From Aplectana chamaeleonis (taxonomy: Eukaryota; Nematoda; Chromadorea; Rhabditida; Cosmocercidae), in the NCBI GenBank assembly GCA_029168955.1, contig JAPDOI010001209.1, positions 131,501 through 195,500 of the forward strand: a stretch of 64,000 nucleotides of DNA, read 5' to 3'. The notes under the pieces are model-generated. The model was not told the DNA's origin and searched no databases. It saw only the letters and a program-made list of their open reading frames with translations. Position numbers and translations under genes: made by a program. Positions 10,687 to 20,219 of the stretch are shown one piece after another (position 1 is the first letter of the stretch; every line of letters begins with the position of its first letter).

Positions 10687-13212
10687 AAAACCCTTCAAAA
10701 ACACCAGGAAGTAAAGTTTCTCGGGCAAGATCACTTCTACAAAATGCAAAATCGGTACAGATCGAAATAAACGCTACTTATCCATGTCGCGCGGCAAACT
10801 CCACGGATCACTGAGGCCTGGAAGCTGCCACGACGTCATGCTGGGATCATGATGTATCGTTTACGCTGCCTTTAAGTGTCAATAAGTTTCGTGTTTTCTC
10901 ATCATTCCGTTTTGCAGGAAAACGTCTATGAAAACGCTCTTTTGAGTGCAGCTCAGCGACTGAGTATAGATGGTAAAGATTTTTTCATGTGCATTTTCTG
11001 ATTTCATCAAATTTGAAAACTTGCAGATGATTCTCCTTCGAGACTACATCGAGGCGAATGTGCTACTAGCCCGGACAAAAGACAGCAAAATGGCAGCCAT
11101 GTTCCCCAAAGTTGGAAACCTTGTGTAATTTCCTTTCCGCTGTCGATATTGATTAGAACACGTCTTTGTAGAGCTCCTGTCTGATAGCCTCTGTTCAACC
11201 GACACGCCACACCTAGCCCGCCGGGACCCTTTCAAGCGTCCGTTCACGGATTCCCCGTTTGATTCTGATACTCTCATCGGAGCTAGTGAAGCCTCATCAG
11301 CTGGTACGTTATTTTTATCTTACCAGGACATTGCACATATAGGAAATCACGCCTTACCTGTTTGGTTAACCCAATTGTGCCACCATTGATTAGTTCGTGA
11401 GCTAGACGCTGACTCGCGGAACTGGAAGATAGCCGCAGTGGGACTGCTCGTGTGGGAGCATGGTATCCAGAATGGTATCCCCCCACGTATACGTTTCTAA
11501 GGAGCAAAGAGTGGATTCGGTGAATACGGGAAGATTTCAATTGAAAGGGGTCGGTTGTGAGATTATAATTTTTGGAATGGGTAAAAAAAAGGATTCGAAG
11601 AAAGACGAATCTTGTGAATCTGTGTATGTATTGAGCAAATAGCGGAAGCAAAAAATCGCTTATTCGCCGCAGTCATTACGGGGCGATCACGTGTTCAAGT
11701 CGTGTAAACAGTCGCATTAAGGGGCTCCGTCGCAGGAGCACGCGCTACGAATGCAAAGTTTGAGACCCGCCCCTTCTACAGGGGCGGGGTCTTCATGTTC
11801 ACGGTCCGCGGCAAAAAAAGGCTGCGCCTGCTACAGGTCACAACAAGAGGAGAAGCACGTGACCATATTGTGATCCAAAGCCTAATTTGGTCGATTTGAA
11901 TGCGGAGTTTGAAATCATTAAATGTTTGATGTGTCTCATTCCTTCAGAGGAATCTTCAGCTCCTGTAGAAGTGGAACCCATCGAAATTCAGCTTCGCACG
12001 CGCTATCTTAAGGATGTAATGATACTGAAGCCAAGGAAAGTCTGTGAGTGTATATTTTCTGTAAGGAATAATTCTTTCGAGTCTATTAATATAATCATAA
12101 ATAAGGTTTTTGCGTCTTAAAGCCCCCATTTTCAGTCCATCCACCAACGCCTCCACCGGACGCCAATCTGCGCAGATCGAAGCGGAATCGAATTCAGCCG
12201 GTCCGTCAATGGCTCGGCGAGCAGCCCGTCTATGCAGTCTCTCCAGGAGGTATATCTTGCCTTGGAAGTGCCCTCCTCCATTAACAAGTTTTTCAATTGC
12301 AGGCAGCAGAACACTGAGCGGCGTGAACGAGGTGGAAGTCCGGGATAAGCGCTGGTTGAAGTATAAGACCTGTGACGCTGGTTTGGCTACAGCGCGGGAG
12401 CTCGAAGCCAAAGGTCTGCACTAGTCATGCTTAAGCTCTTTTTCCAGTCTAGGGTTTGATGCTTCTGGTTGAAAGTGTTCAGCGTTTTTTTTTCTCTGAA
12501 GCTCCAAAAGACGGTGTACCGAAAATCTTGGGAACGGAAAAGTCAAGAGTAGCTTCTGGCAAGGGGGATGGGGATGAAAAATTTACGAAAATCGCATCGT
12601 GCTTTTTTGAGCTATAGGGCCTTTCAGAGTGGCGTCACAGCGAAACCCGCTGGTGTAAGTGATGGGGGTGCTACGCAGCGCAAACCGTGCCGCGCGACGT
12701 GGGCGACCGCCGCGCTTCAGAGTGCTTGAGTTGAGCGAACCTCGCTGCGCATTGTCGCTGTCGCCGCCTTACCGCCGTAGTTTCTCCGTATTTGTTGGTA
12801 TGCCTTCGTTACTATCTGCCCACTACCCTCTTTTAAACATTTATTCCGCCTATTTCACTTTTTTCAATCTATATCATGGCGGCGAAGAGGTAAGAGACGC
12901 AGAAGCAAAAACATGATTTAGCGACAAGTCATGGCCGTGACCACTTTCTCCCGCTCTGGGAAGCGACGCCGCGAATTTCGCAGCGACGCCACTCTGAAAG
13001 GCCCTTATTACTCTTATTCTATTGAAATATTCGAAAGTCTATTGACATTTTCAGCTCTGCAACGTGAACTCCGTCAAAAACGCAAGGAGTTGGCACGTGC
13101 CCGTAAGGTGCAGCGTCAAAATGATTTACGTAAGCGTCATTCGAGAGGAGTGGATCTCCATGTGACCGTAGATTCGATTGTGACAAGTGATGATGAAGAG
13201 GTCTCCGACTGA
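10687..13212 (+). CDS. hcp-4: CENP-C-like kinetochore protein, C-terminal exons
   Basis: Ten exons join in one frame to a TGA at 13,212: 10687-10754, 10918-10972, 11027-11110, 11157-11303, 11394-11462, 11948-12043, 12136-12249, 12303-12413, 12502-12558 and 13055-13212 (318 codons plus stop). Exon 12136-12249 encodes RRSKRNRIQPVRQWLGEQ (from 12,171), which matches the CENP-C motif, the segment that holds CENP-A nucleosomes through its arginines and a terminal Trp. CENP-C links centromeric chromatin to the outer kinetochore; the C. elegans protein is HCP-4 on holocentric chromosomes. Upstream is disordered Ser/Pro-rich sequence. Downstream are VRDKRWLKYKTCDAG, then a basic, probably helical stretch (ELRQKRKELARARKVQRQ) and an acidic end (SDDEEVSD). 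I see no cupin dimerisation domain. The last intron appears to be GC-AG (GCAAGG at 12,559). Splice joins are inferred by eye, but the phase agrees at every junction. Confidence 0.8.
11463..11947 (+). other. 485-nt intron with a GC-rich hairpin
   Basis: This intron joins RELDADSRNWKIAAVG...WEH to the exon just before the CENP-C motif. It contains CCCGCCCC TTCTACA GGGGCGGG near 11,768, an 8 bp perfect stem, and a short open frame with GKKKDSKKDESCE, which is not needed for the gene model. Alternative inclusion is possible but not supported. Confidence 0.4.
12171..12233 (+). other. CENP-C motif
   Basis: The coding segment for RRSKRNRIQPVRQWLGEQ plus PVY. The arginine-rich start, the Pro four residues before the Trp and the Trp itself fit the family pattern. 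The residue before the Trp is Gln, where many family members have an aromatic residue. Confidence 0.85.
12617..13004. mobile_element. PIF/Harbinger-like MITE in the last CENP-C intron
   Basis: This 388 bp element has identical 20 bp terminal inverted repeats, GGGCCTTTCAGAGTGGCGTC. It is flanked by ATA on the left and TTA on the right, one change from a TTA/TTA duplication. Without it the last intron would be about 105 nt. It is related in end sequence and target to the 1,477 bp element at 29,671. Confidence 0.8.
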
Positions 13213-13561
13213 CTTCGTGTTTTATTATATTGTATGTAATAGTCTTATAACGGAGTCGGTAAATGTAATACTAACGTGGTCGATCTCTGTTTTACTAGCC
13301 TTTCAAGGTCAAGCAATGGTTATGTGAATAGTGTTCAGTTTATATAAATGTTCGAGAAAATGTGCTATAGTTGACAGATCGACTTTCTGCCTCAGACAGT
13401 CCGGCCAGAGTGGCCGACGAGAATCCATAATTTCTTATCAGCACAGCAGTTAGCCAACAGTGGCTACAGGGAAAAGCAAAGGAGATAAGGATGTTTCTTT
13501 GCCCTATTCTCTTGCTTGACTCGCGGCAGCTAAGTAGCCATTAGCCGACGAAAGTACTTAA

Positions 13562-14047
13562 AGGCAGTGTCCACGATAAAAACCATGTCTGATTTTTTGG
13601 CAGAGATCGGCAGCTGCGGGGCCTAGCGCAGCCCTAACGCTGAAAAAACTAAGAAAAATGAGCTCGGAACGGTCCCCTACGGCCCCAAAGTTGGACAACC
13701 GTCAGTTCGTCACACCCCAGATGCACTTTCCACGCCCACCGACGTGAACAAATGAATGCTCGTGATTGTGAGATGAGCGATGGTTTCCGATCAATAGCCC
13801 CGTTCTTCCCTTCATTCTCAACTTCTCTCTTTACTCAGGTCAGCTCGCATAGATTAGCTGCAAAAGACGGAAGTTACAAGCCTCGGACAACTCGTCCACC
13901 ATGTTTCCATAGCTCAATCTTTGAGGGACCATACCTGCGTTCACAGAAGGTCTTTTATGATTCCAAAAACATCATTGGAATCAGCATGGAACCGTCTTCA
14001 AAACAGGCGGGAAAGCAGAAAAACGATTTTTATCGTGAACACTGCCT
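13562..14047. mobile_element. TTAA-type MITE (copy A)
   Basis: Left end TTAA followed by AGGCAGTGTCCACGATAAAA; right end TTTTTATCGTGAACACTGCCT, followed by CAGG where TTAA would be expected. The interior (GATGAGCGATG..., CTCGTCCACCATG) matches the element at 37,134-37,610. TTAA targets are typical of piggyBac-type transposition, which is an inference. It lies 350 bp downstream of the CENP-C stop codon. Confidence 0.75.
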
Positions 14048-14410
14048 CAGGGCCAGGCTCACTCTGTGATGGTCACAGAGGGGGGCCGCAGCTTTGAGAG
14101 TCGGGAAGAGTGAGGGGCCGCAGCTTTTGCTGGCCACCAGCAAAAAATAGTCCCTATTAGGTGGTACGAAAGTTTATGAAAATGATAAAATGAAATCGTG
14201 GTAAAAAACAATTCGAAAATTAGTTTGAAATACAAAAATATTTTTAGTTCAATCACAAAATCAAATTTCGCTAATTTTTCTTTGGTCACACTCATGACCC
14301 ACCTGGGAAGCAGTAGGAATTTTTATGCCGAAGGGAGGGGGCCGCGAAAAATGCCAGGATGCAGAGAAAGGGCCGCACCTCTTAATGATCGATCACAGAT
14401 TGGTGCCTAA

Positions 14411-15149
14411 GGCCCCCGTCATAGTCGGTGGATCTACTGAGTCCCACCCGGTCGATACGCACCGAATTCGTGGGAAACGTGTGCAAAAAAATCAACCCAC
14501 TGAGTCCGATGGCGACCGTCTGATGCCCACCGCAATCCCCCCGGTCGATACTGATGGTTCTCATGCGTACAGGCCATAAAACGGCCAATGTCTCACCGTC
14601 GACTGCGTACCACGCGCTGCGCGACCGCACGCGCGTCGGAAGCGAACGAGTTTTGGCCGCCGCGCGACGAGTTTTGGCCGCCGCGCGACGTTTCGGCCGC
14701 CGCGCGACGTTTCGGCCGCCGCGCGGCGGCCAAAACTCGTCACGCGGCGGCCAAAACTCGCTCGCCTCCGACGCGCGTGCGGTCGCGCAGCGCGTGGTAC
14801 GCAGTCGACGGTGAGACATTGGCCGTTTTATGGCCTGTACAAGGGCGGGGCCAATGCACCGACTGAGTCCCACCGAAATCATCCTCACCCCACCCGGTCG
14901 ATATAGGTGTTTCTCACGTGATTTGGGTGCATTTTTTTCGGCCGACTGCGACCTGCCGAGTCCCGCCGCATCTCGACTCTCGTCGTCTGCGCTCTGCCCC
15001 ATGTACTGCTGCCGCTGACTATCGATTGCGTGTTTCGCAGAGGAAGTGGTTGGCGCTGGGGGCAACCGGACTCAGTCGGACTGAGCAGGTTTTTCCACCC
15101 CGGACTCAGTCGGACTCAGCAAGTTTTTCGACGAAGTCTGACGGGGGCC
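14411..15149. mobile_element. PIF/Harbinger-like element 1 of cluster
   Basis: Ends are GGCCCCCGTCATAGTCGG on the left and GACGGGGGCC on the right, flanked by TAA and TTA. The subterminal phrase CACCCGGTCGATACG recurs in all members of the cluster. The centre is an extreme GC-rich palindrome (listed separately). The 227-codon minus-strand frame across it is an artefact of that palindrome. Confidence 0.75.
14574..14834. repeat. GC-rich palindrome, ~260 bp
   Basis: GGCCATAAAACGGCCAATGT at 14,574 faces its complement ending at about 14,834. Arms of ~120 bp share the GCGTACCACGCGCTGCGCGA and GACGCGCGTGCGGTCGCGC phrases. Near the centre the unit GTTTTGGCCGCCGCGCGACG is repeated, so the loop edge also contains short direct repeats. 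Confidence 0.85.
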
Positions 15150-15152
15150 TTA

Positions 15153-15746
15153 GGCCCCGGTCAGTGTTTGTGCTATTTGCATCTGTAACCCACCGACTCC
15201 CCCCAGCACCCGCCAACACCCACCCGGTCGATACGTATGATTAAAATGAAGGGGTGAGGTTGAGAAAATCGCTCGGTGTATCCAACTAGATATGACGATG
15301 ATTACGTGGCCAACAGGATTGCACCTGTTCAGAGAAATAGTGAAGGAGAGTATAGTGAAGAAACGGAGGTAGCAGTGTGGACAGCTTTCTAGTGATACGC
15401 AATGTTTTATCATCGGCCCGCCCACCCGGTGATTTTCTCATCCGCCGTCATCCACGTATAGCATGGATATCGACCGCGACAGATACACCGAGTGATTTTC
15501 TCAACCTCACTCCATCATTTCAATCATACGTATCGACCGGGTGGGTGTTGGAGGGATACACCGAGTGATTTTCTTAGCTTTACCCCACCACATTGTTCAT
15601 ACGTATCGACCGGGCTGGTGTCGGCGGGTGTTGGGGGGGGGGGTGTTGGAGGGATACACCGGGTGATTTTTGCATCCAATTTCCAATGCTTTCTGTGTGT
15701 ATCGACCTGGCTGGATACGTCGGCTCATCCAACTATGACCGGAGCC
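15153..15746. mobile_element. PIF/Harbinger-like element 2 of cluster
   Basis: Starts GGCCCCGGTCAG and ends GACCGGAGCC, with TTA on both sides; the left TTA is shared with element 1. The interior repeats GGTGTATCC, GTGATTTTCTC and ATCGACCGGGTGGGTGTTGG several times. It is an inverted copy of element 3. Confidence 0.8.
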
Positions 15747-15766
15747 TTACCCTGCACTGCCTTTAA

Positions 15767-16272
15767 GGCCCCGGTCATAGTTGGATGAGCCGACGTCTCC
15801 TGCCCGGTCGATACGCACAGAATGCATTGGAAATGGGATGCAAAAATCTTTCGGTGTATCCCCCCCGCACCCCCCAACACCCACCCGGTCGATACGTATG
15901 TTTAAAATGATGGAGTGAGGTTGAGAAAAACATTCGGCGTATCCGGTGCGGTCGATATCCATGCAATACGTGGATGACGGCGGATGAGAAAATCACCGAG
16001 TGGGCGGGCCTATGATGAAACATTGCGTATCACTAGGAAGCTAACCTTACTGCTACCTCCGTTACTTCGCCATACTCTTCTTCACTATTTCTCTGAACAG
16101 GTGCAATCCTGTTGGCCACGTAATCATCGTCATATCTAGTTGGATACACCGAGTGATTTTCTCAACCTCACTCCATCATTTTAAATATACGTATCGACCG
16201 GGTGGGTGTTGGGGGTGCGGGGGGGGAGTCGGTGGGTTGCAGATGCAAATAGCACCAACTCTGACCGGGGCC
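15767..16272. mobile_element. PIF/Harbinger-like element 3 of cluster
   Basis: Starts GGCCCCGGTCATAGTTGG and ends TGACCGGGGCC, with TAA on both sides. It is a reverse-complement copy of element 2 separated by ~20 bp, giving a ~1.1 kb palindrome over 15,153-16,272. Confidence 0.8.
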
Positions 16273-16380
16273 TAAGTTCGGTTATGATAGTAGACTTGAT
16301 AGTGTTCAGGGCATATCCATAGGGCTCCATTAACTTCACATCCTCGCTACGGAAAGGTCACTTATACTCTTTGACGACAG

Positions 16381-19300
16381 GTGAGTCTTCGCGACCAGAA
16401 GGGGCTTCACCCATGAATTCATGTGTCCCTGCCAAGGCCCTTGAACCCTCTACTGAAAGGATGCTAGAGCAAGTTGACGAAATCTGTATGTGGGGTTTGT
16501 GGATTTCAAAACGTCCACATTTTCGTTATTTTGCCTTTAGGCCCCCGTCATAGTCAGCCGAACACCGGCCGTCCTAGTTCCACCCGGTCGATATCTGTGA
16601 GACACAAGCAGAACGGGATAAGAACGTAAAGGCCAACCGAACCTTTCTCGACACGACGCGGTCACGTCACGGCTCTCGTAAACAAATTTGATGATAAAAA
16701 ATTGATAAAGGGTAGGGTATAAAAGAAGTGGAGAGCGGTGTGTCTGCATTCACATACCGTCCTTCTCCAGGGGTCAGCAGTTGATGATCCGCCTGGGCTA
16801 GGAATCAGAGAAACAGCACCACCGGTGTTCAGGATATAACAAAATCGGAATAAAAACTTAGAAAATTATAGAGCCGTGATGCAACCGCGTCGTGTCCACC
16901 AATGTTCGGTTGGCCTTTACGTTCTTATGCAGAACGGGAAGAAATGAAATGATAAAAATCATCCTCAACTGATAAAAATCCACCTTCTCTATGTCGTCCT
17001 TGGTCGTATCAGGTGGATTTTTATCATTCCAGACGGTTTCTATCAGTTGGGTTCAAATTTTGTCACATCATAGGGCCGTTTTTATCATTCGAAGATGATT
17101 TTTATCACTTCATTTCCTATCGACCGGGTTGGACTAGGACGGCCGCTTTTGGCCGACTATGACGGGGGCCTTACTTGGAAACACCAAAGAGGCAAACTTT
17201 GTCGTCGAAAGGGGCTGACGATTCTTCATCGAAGTTTGTACTTCTTATTGGTTTCAAAATGTCGGCGAGCGATTTACTTTATCATTTTTTTCAGGAGTTG
17301 GTATTATGCAAACAGAGCGACTGAAAAATTACAAAGGCATTTATGCTTTAACTTCGGTGCCTGGAAGGGTTCAGGGAAACGAAAAAAGTGGCGCGTATGC
17401 AACTATTTTGAACGCTGACCTTGCCCAAAATTGGATCTTAGAAATCTGCCTTCGCGTCTTTTTCACAGAGTATTCCTTTACTCCAGCTATGATATGTATG
17501 CCTGAGTTCCGCAATCGCGTTCAGTCCGCAAAGTCTCATTATCACAATCGTAGAAGCGAAGCGGTTGTTTTGAGAATGATTCTAGTTGAATTTTTTAAAA
17601 GCAACCGCTTCGCTTCTACGATTGTGATAATGAGGACTGAACGCGATTGCGGAACTGAACTGTACGTTTCTAAGCAGACACTGCTTCAAGATAACTGCTG
17701 TGTTAAAGTTCTCTACTGTCATAAGCGGGAAGGAACAACAATTACCGAAGAAGAGTTTTCTTGAGGTTGGAAACCCATCAGGCTTCTGCTCACCATTTGT
17801 TCTAAAACGAATTTTAGTCTGTGAAACTGTGTGAATTTTGAGAAGGAGGTTCAAGTAGAAGAACAGACAAGTACAAGGTGAAAAGGGACGCGCATGTGTA
17901 GGCGCAGTAGGATTTTAAATTTTTGTCCCAATACTCAAAAAGCACCGTGTACAAATTCCGTTCCAGGTGCTGTATTTGATGAAGGAGAAGCACAGTTTAA
18001 TGCGAATAAACCGTCCAAGAAAGATGAGCTAATGGTCAAAACTGTAAGGTGTAAAGTACAGTGCATATTGGGATGGATCGGTGGTCCTCTCCGACTAGTA
18101 CATGTCATTCATTCAGTGGTGTTATACCAGGTTGTCCAATAATTCTTGTCGGAAAATTTCACCATTTTTAAATTTTTTCAACTTCATTGAATAACAAGTC
18201 TAATCAACAATATAATCACCACAGTTATCCACAACAGTGGCCCATCGATTGGGCAGGTCGCCGATGCCCTTCGCCCAGAACTCCGGGCGCTGCGACTCGA
18301 AGAAGTCCGCGATGTCGGATTAGAGGTTGTCGTAGTTGGTGAATTTTCTTCCGGCCAAATGGTGCTTCAGCGGGCGGAACAAGTGGTAGTCGGAGGAGCG
18401 AGGTCCGGGGAATACGGCGGATGGGCAACCGTCTCCCAGCCAAGCGTCGCCAACTTCTGTTGAGTCTCCTTCGCCACGTGGGGGCGCGCGTTCTCGTGCA
18501 GCAGGTGAACCGAGACCCGTCGGGGACGCTTTTCTCGTATGGCGGCGGCTAGTTTCTCGAGCTGATCGGTGTAGATGGAGGCGGTGAACGTCCCGTCTTG
18601 CGGGAGCAGCTCGAAGTACAGCATGCCCTTGGTGTCCCACCAGCAGCAGAGCATGATCTTCAGCGGGTGCAGGTCGGCCTTCGGCGTCGTCGGCGGCTCT
18701 CCTCCGCACGGTATCCAGACAGCATGGCGGGCGACGCTGTCGTAGAGGACTCAGCTCTCATCCCCAGTGACAAGGTCCTCCAAAAACTCCTTGCGATGCG
18801 GACAAAGGAGGAGGGACTGGCAGACGGCCACGCGGCTCTGCTTGTTGTCTTCCGTCAGATGGTGGGGGATCCAACGGGCCAGAACCTTGTGGTAGCCGAG
18901 TAAGTTGAGTCGATTGTGGATGGTGGACTTGCTGCAGCCGAGCGTCGTCGCCAGTTCACGGGTGGTGGCTTCCGGCTTCTCCTTGATACAGCGACGGACT
19001 TCGTCATCATCCACCGTAGAAGGCCTCCCGCTGTGCTCCCTGTCCTCGAGGTTCGTGTCGCCGCTCTCGAAACGATCGAACCAGCGGCTGACTGTGCGTT
19101 GGGACACTGCATCCTCCTTGCACGCTCTGCAGATGTTGGCGACCGCGGTGCCCGTGTCGTTGCCCAGCAGCCACTCGTAGTACACGAACGTACGAATTCG
19201 ACCTTGGTCCATTTTAGCTTGTACTGGTAGCTAGACGCGGCGACTGCGCCTTATACACATACCCCTAGCGTAGAACTATGGAGAACCTTCTAGAAGGTTC

Positions 19301-19731
19301 CTACATTTGCCTAATATTATAACACTTCTGATGAAAATTATAGAATTTTGGAAATTTTCGGACAGGAATTATTGGACGGTCTGGTACATTTTGAGTCTCT
19401 TTCGAACCGCTGACTTCAGAGCCTACAAGCGCGGCCGAAAAAATCAGCAAGGTCCTCTCTCTATCCATGAGAACTGGTACTGTTTTCGTTCTTTGTTTTG
19501 CTCTAATTCGATGTTCTCAGATTTCTGAGACTGAGAAAAAGATTGCTGTTCAGGAGAAACGAGGAAAAGTCTCATGTACCGGCTGAAAAAAGAAGCAGAG
19601 GGTTTTGTGCTATAAGAAACCCAAGCGTGAGTAGCGCAGAGAATGAATCGTTTTTGACGCATTTATTCGTTTCATCTTTGCACTACACCGATTATTCTTC
19701 ATTTGCATTAGCTGATTTCCCGTTGTTTTAG
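16381..19731 (+). CDS. Unrecognised multi-exon gene
   Basis: Exon-like segments: 16381-16485 (SSRPEGASPMNSCVPAKALE), ~17295-17387 (TERLKNYKGIYALTSVPG), 17967-18043 (VFDEGEAQFNANKPSKKDEL), 19420-19451 or -19476, and a last exon 19554-19731 (RNEEKSHVPAEKRSRGFCAI) ending in TAG just before AATAAA. Acceptors are good (TTTTTTCAG, CGTTCCAG, GACTTCAG, GCTGTTCAG). The last three exons join in phase; 17295-17387 joins 17967 only through the weak donor GTGGCG; the first exon does not join the second, so an exon is missing or the gene is broken. The product is polar and basic with no domain I recognise. Three elements sit in its introns: a MITE (16540-17170), a hairpin (17505-17656) and a mariner (18127-19384). 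It could be a further part of another gene or a decaying gene. Confidence 0.4.
16540..17170. mobile_element. PIF/Harbinger-like MITE, TTA target
   Basis: Ends are GGCCCCCGTCATAGTCAGCC and the inverse, conserved over ~50 bp including a CCACCCGGTCGATA-like phrase, with TTA at 16,537 and 17,171. Inside are nested inverted segments: AAGAACGTAAAGGCCAACCG near 16,620 faces its complement near 16,906, and TGATAAAAATC units face each other at 16,950-17,110. Confidence 0.85.
17505..17656. mobile_element. Near-perfect hairpin element, 152 bp
   Basis: Two ~65 bp arms beginning AGTTCCGCAATCGCGTTCAG and containing CGTAGAAGCGAAGCGGTTG flank a short AT-rich loop. The CAGTCCGCAAAGT phrase from the arm recurs at 24,790 in the loop of another large inverted repeat. 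It lies in an intron of the unnamed gene. Confidence 0.75.
18127..19384 (-). mobile_element. Mariner element (decayed)
   Basis: A 1,258 bp element flanked by TA. Its inverted ends share GTCCAATAATTC followed by TGTC(G/C)GAAAATTTC at ~18,132 and ~19,355-19,375. It encloses a broken transposase on the minus strand. The size is typical of full-length mariners; a mariner named bandit is known from the hookworm Ancylostoma caninum, but identity with it was not tested. Confidence 0.9.
18200..19212 (-). pseudogene. Mariner transposase pseudogene
   Basis: Starts MDQGRIRTFVYYEWLLGNDT at 19,212 and ends near 18,200. The N-terminal helix-turn-helix region (SQRTVSRWFDRF; LGCSKSTIHNRL), the WIPHHLTEDNKQSRV linker and the first catalytic Asp (VTGDES, residue ~151) are present. 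The Trp codon after GDES is a TGA stop at 18,751. The second catalytic position reads HENARPH, Glu instead of the usual Asp. YSPDLAP with the third Asp is kept, but a 1 bp loss right after it shifts the frame, and a further in-frame stop follows KFTNYDNL. No active enzyme can be made. The family cuts and pastes DNA at TA sites using three acidic residues (D,D34D). Confidence 0.9.
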
Positions 19732-19733
19732 CA

Positions 19734-19739
19734 AATAAA
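19734..19739 (+). terminator. Polyadenylation signal AATAAA
   Basis: AATAAA lies three bases after the TAG stop codon of the last exon of the unnamed gene. Very short 3' untranslated regions occur in nematodes, so it fits as the cleavage signal. Confidence 0.5.
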
Positions 19740-19920
19740 GATGCATTACCTTTGCTTTAATGCACGTGCGGGCAATAATAGTTGCTTACCACTCACGTTA
19801 ACACCTAGAAGATGAAAATCTACTGTTGAGAAGGCCGGTAATCCCAGTAGCGACACGGCCGCGGAGTAACTAGCTTTCAGCGATGACAGCGATGGGGAGA
19901 CAGTGCGTAGTAGACTATGT

Positions 19921-20215
19921 CAACGAATATTCGGCCGAATAAACGAATAATCGAATATTTGAAGAATTCGATTATTCGGAAAAGTCAATTTTTCGAATAA
20001 TTCGTTCATTCGAATATTCGGGAAGGTCAAATTTTCGAATAATTCGTTTATTCGAATATTCGGAAAAGTAAATTTTTCAAATAATTCGCTTATTCGAATA
20101 TTCGGAAGAGTAAATTTTTTAAATAGTTCGTTTATTCGAATATTCGGAAAAGTCACATTTTCGAATAATTCGTTTATTCGAATATTCGAACGGCCCAATA
20201 ATCGAATATTAGGCC
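19921..20215. repeat. Tandem ATTCG-rich repeat, array 1
   Basis: About six units of ~46 bp, each with TTCGAATAATTCG(T/C)TTATTCG and ATATTCGGAAAAGTCAATTT-like halves. The same motif recurs at 24.5-24.7, 24.9-25.2 and, in a variant form, at 35.3-35.6 kb. The 127-codon minus-strand frame is repeat read-through. Confidence 0.85.
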
Positions 20216-20219
20216 GGAT

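Noticed and set aside
12110..12424. 104-codon plus-strand frame with RRAARLCSLSRR
   Set aside because: It is an alternative frame of the CENP-C motif exon; the phase-consistent splice model uses another frame.
14382..15065. 227-codon minus-strand frame
   Set aside because: It crosses a MITE and its GC-rich palindrome, where open frames exist on both strands by symmetry.
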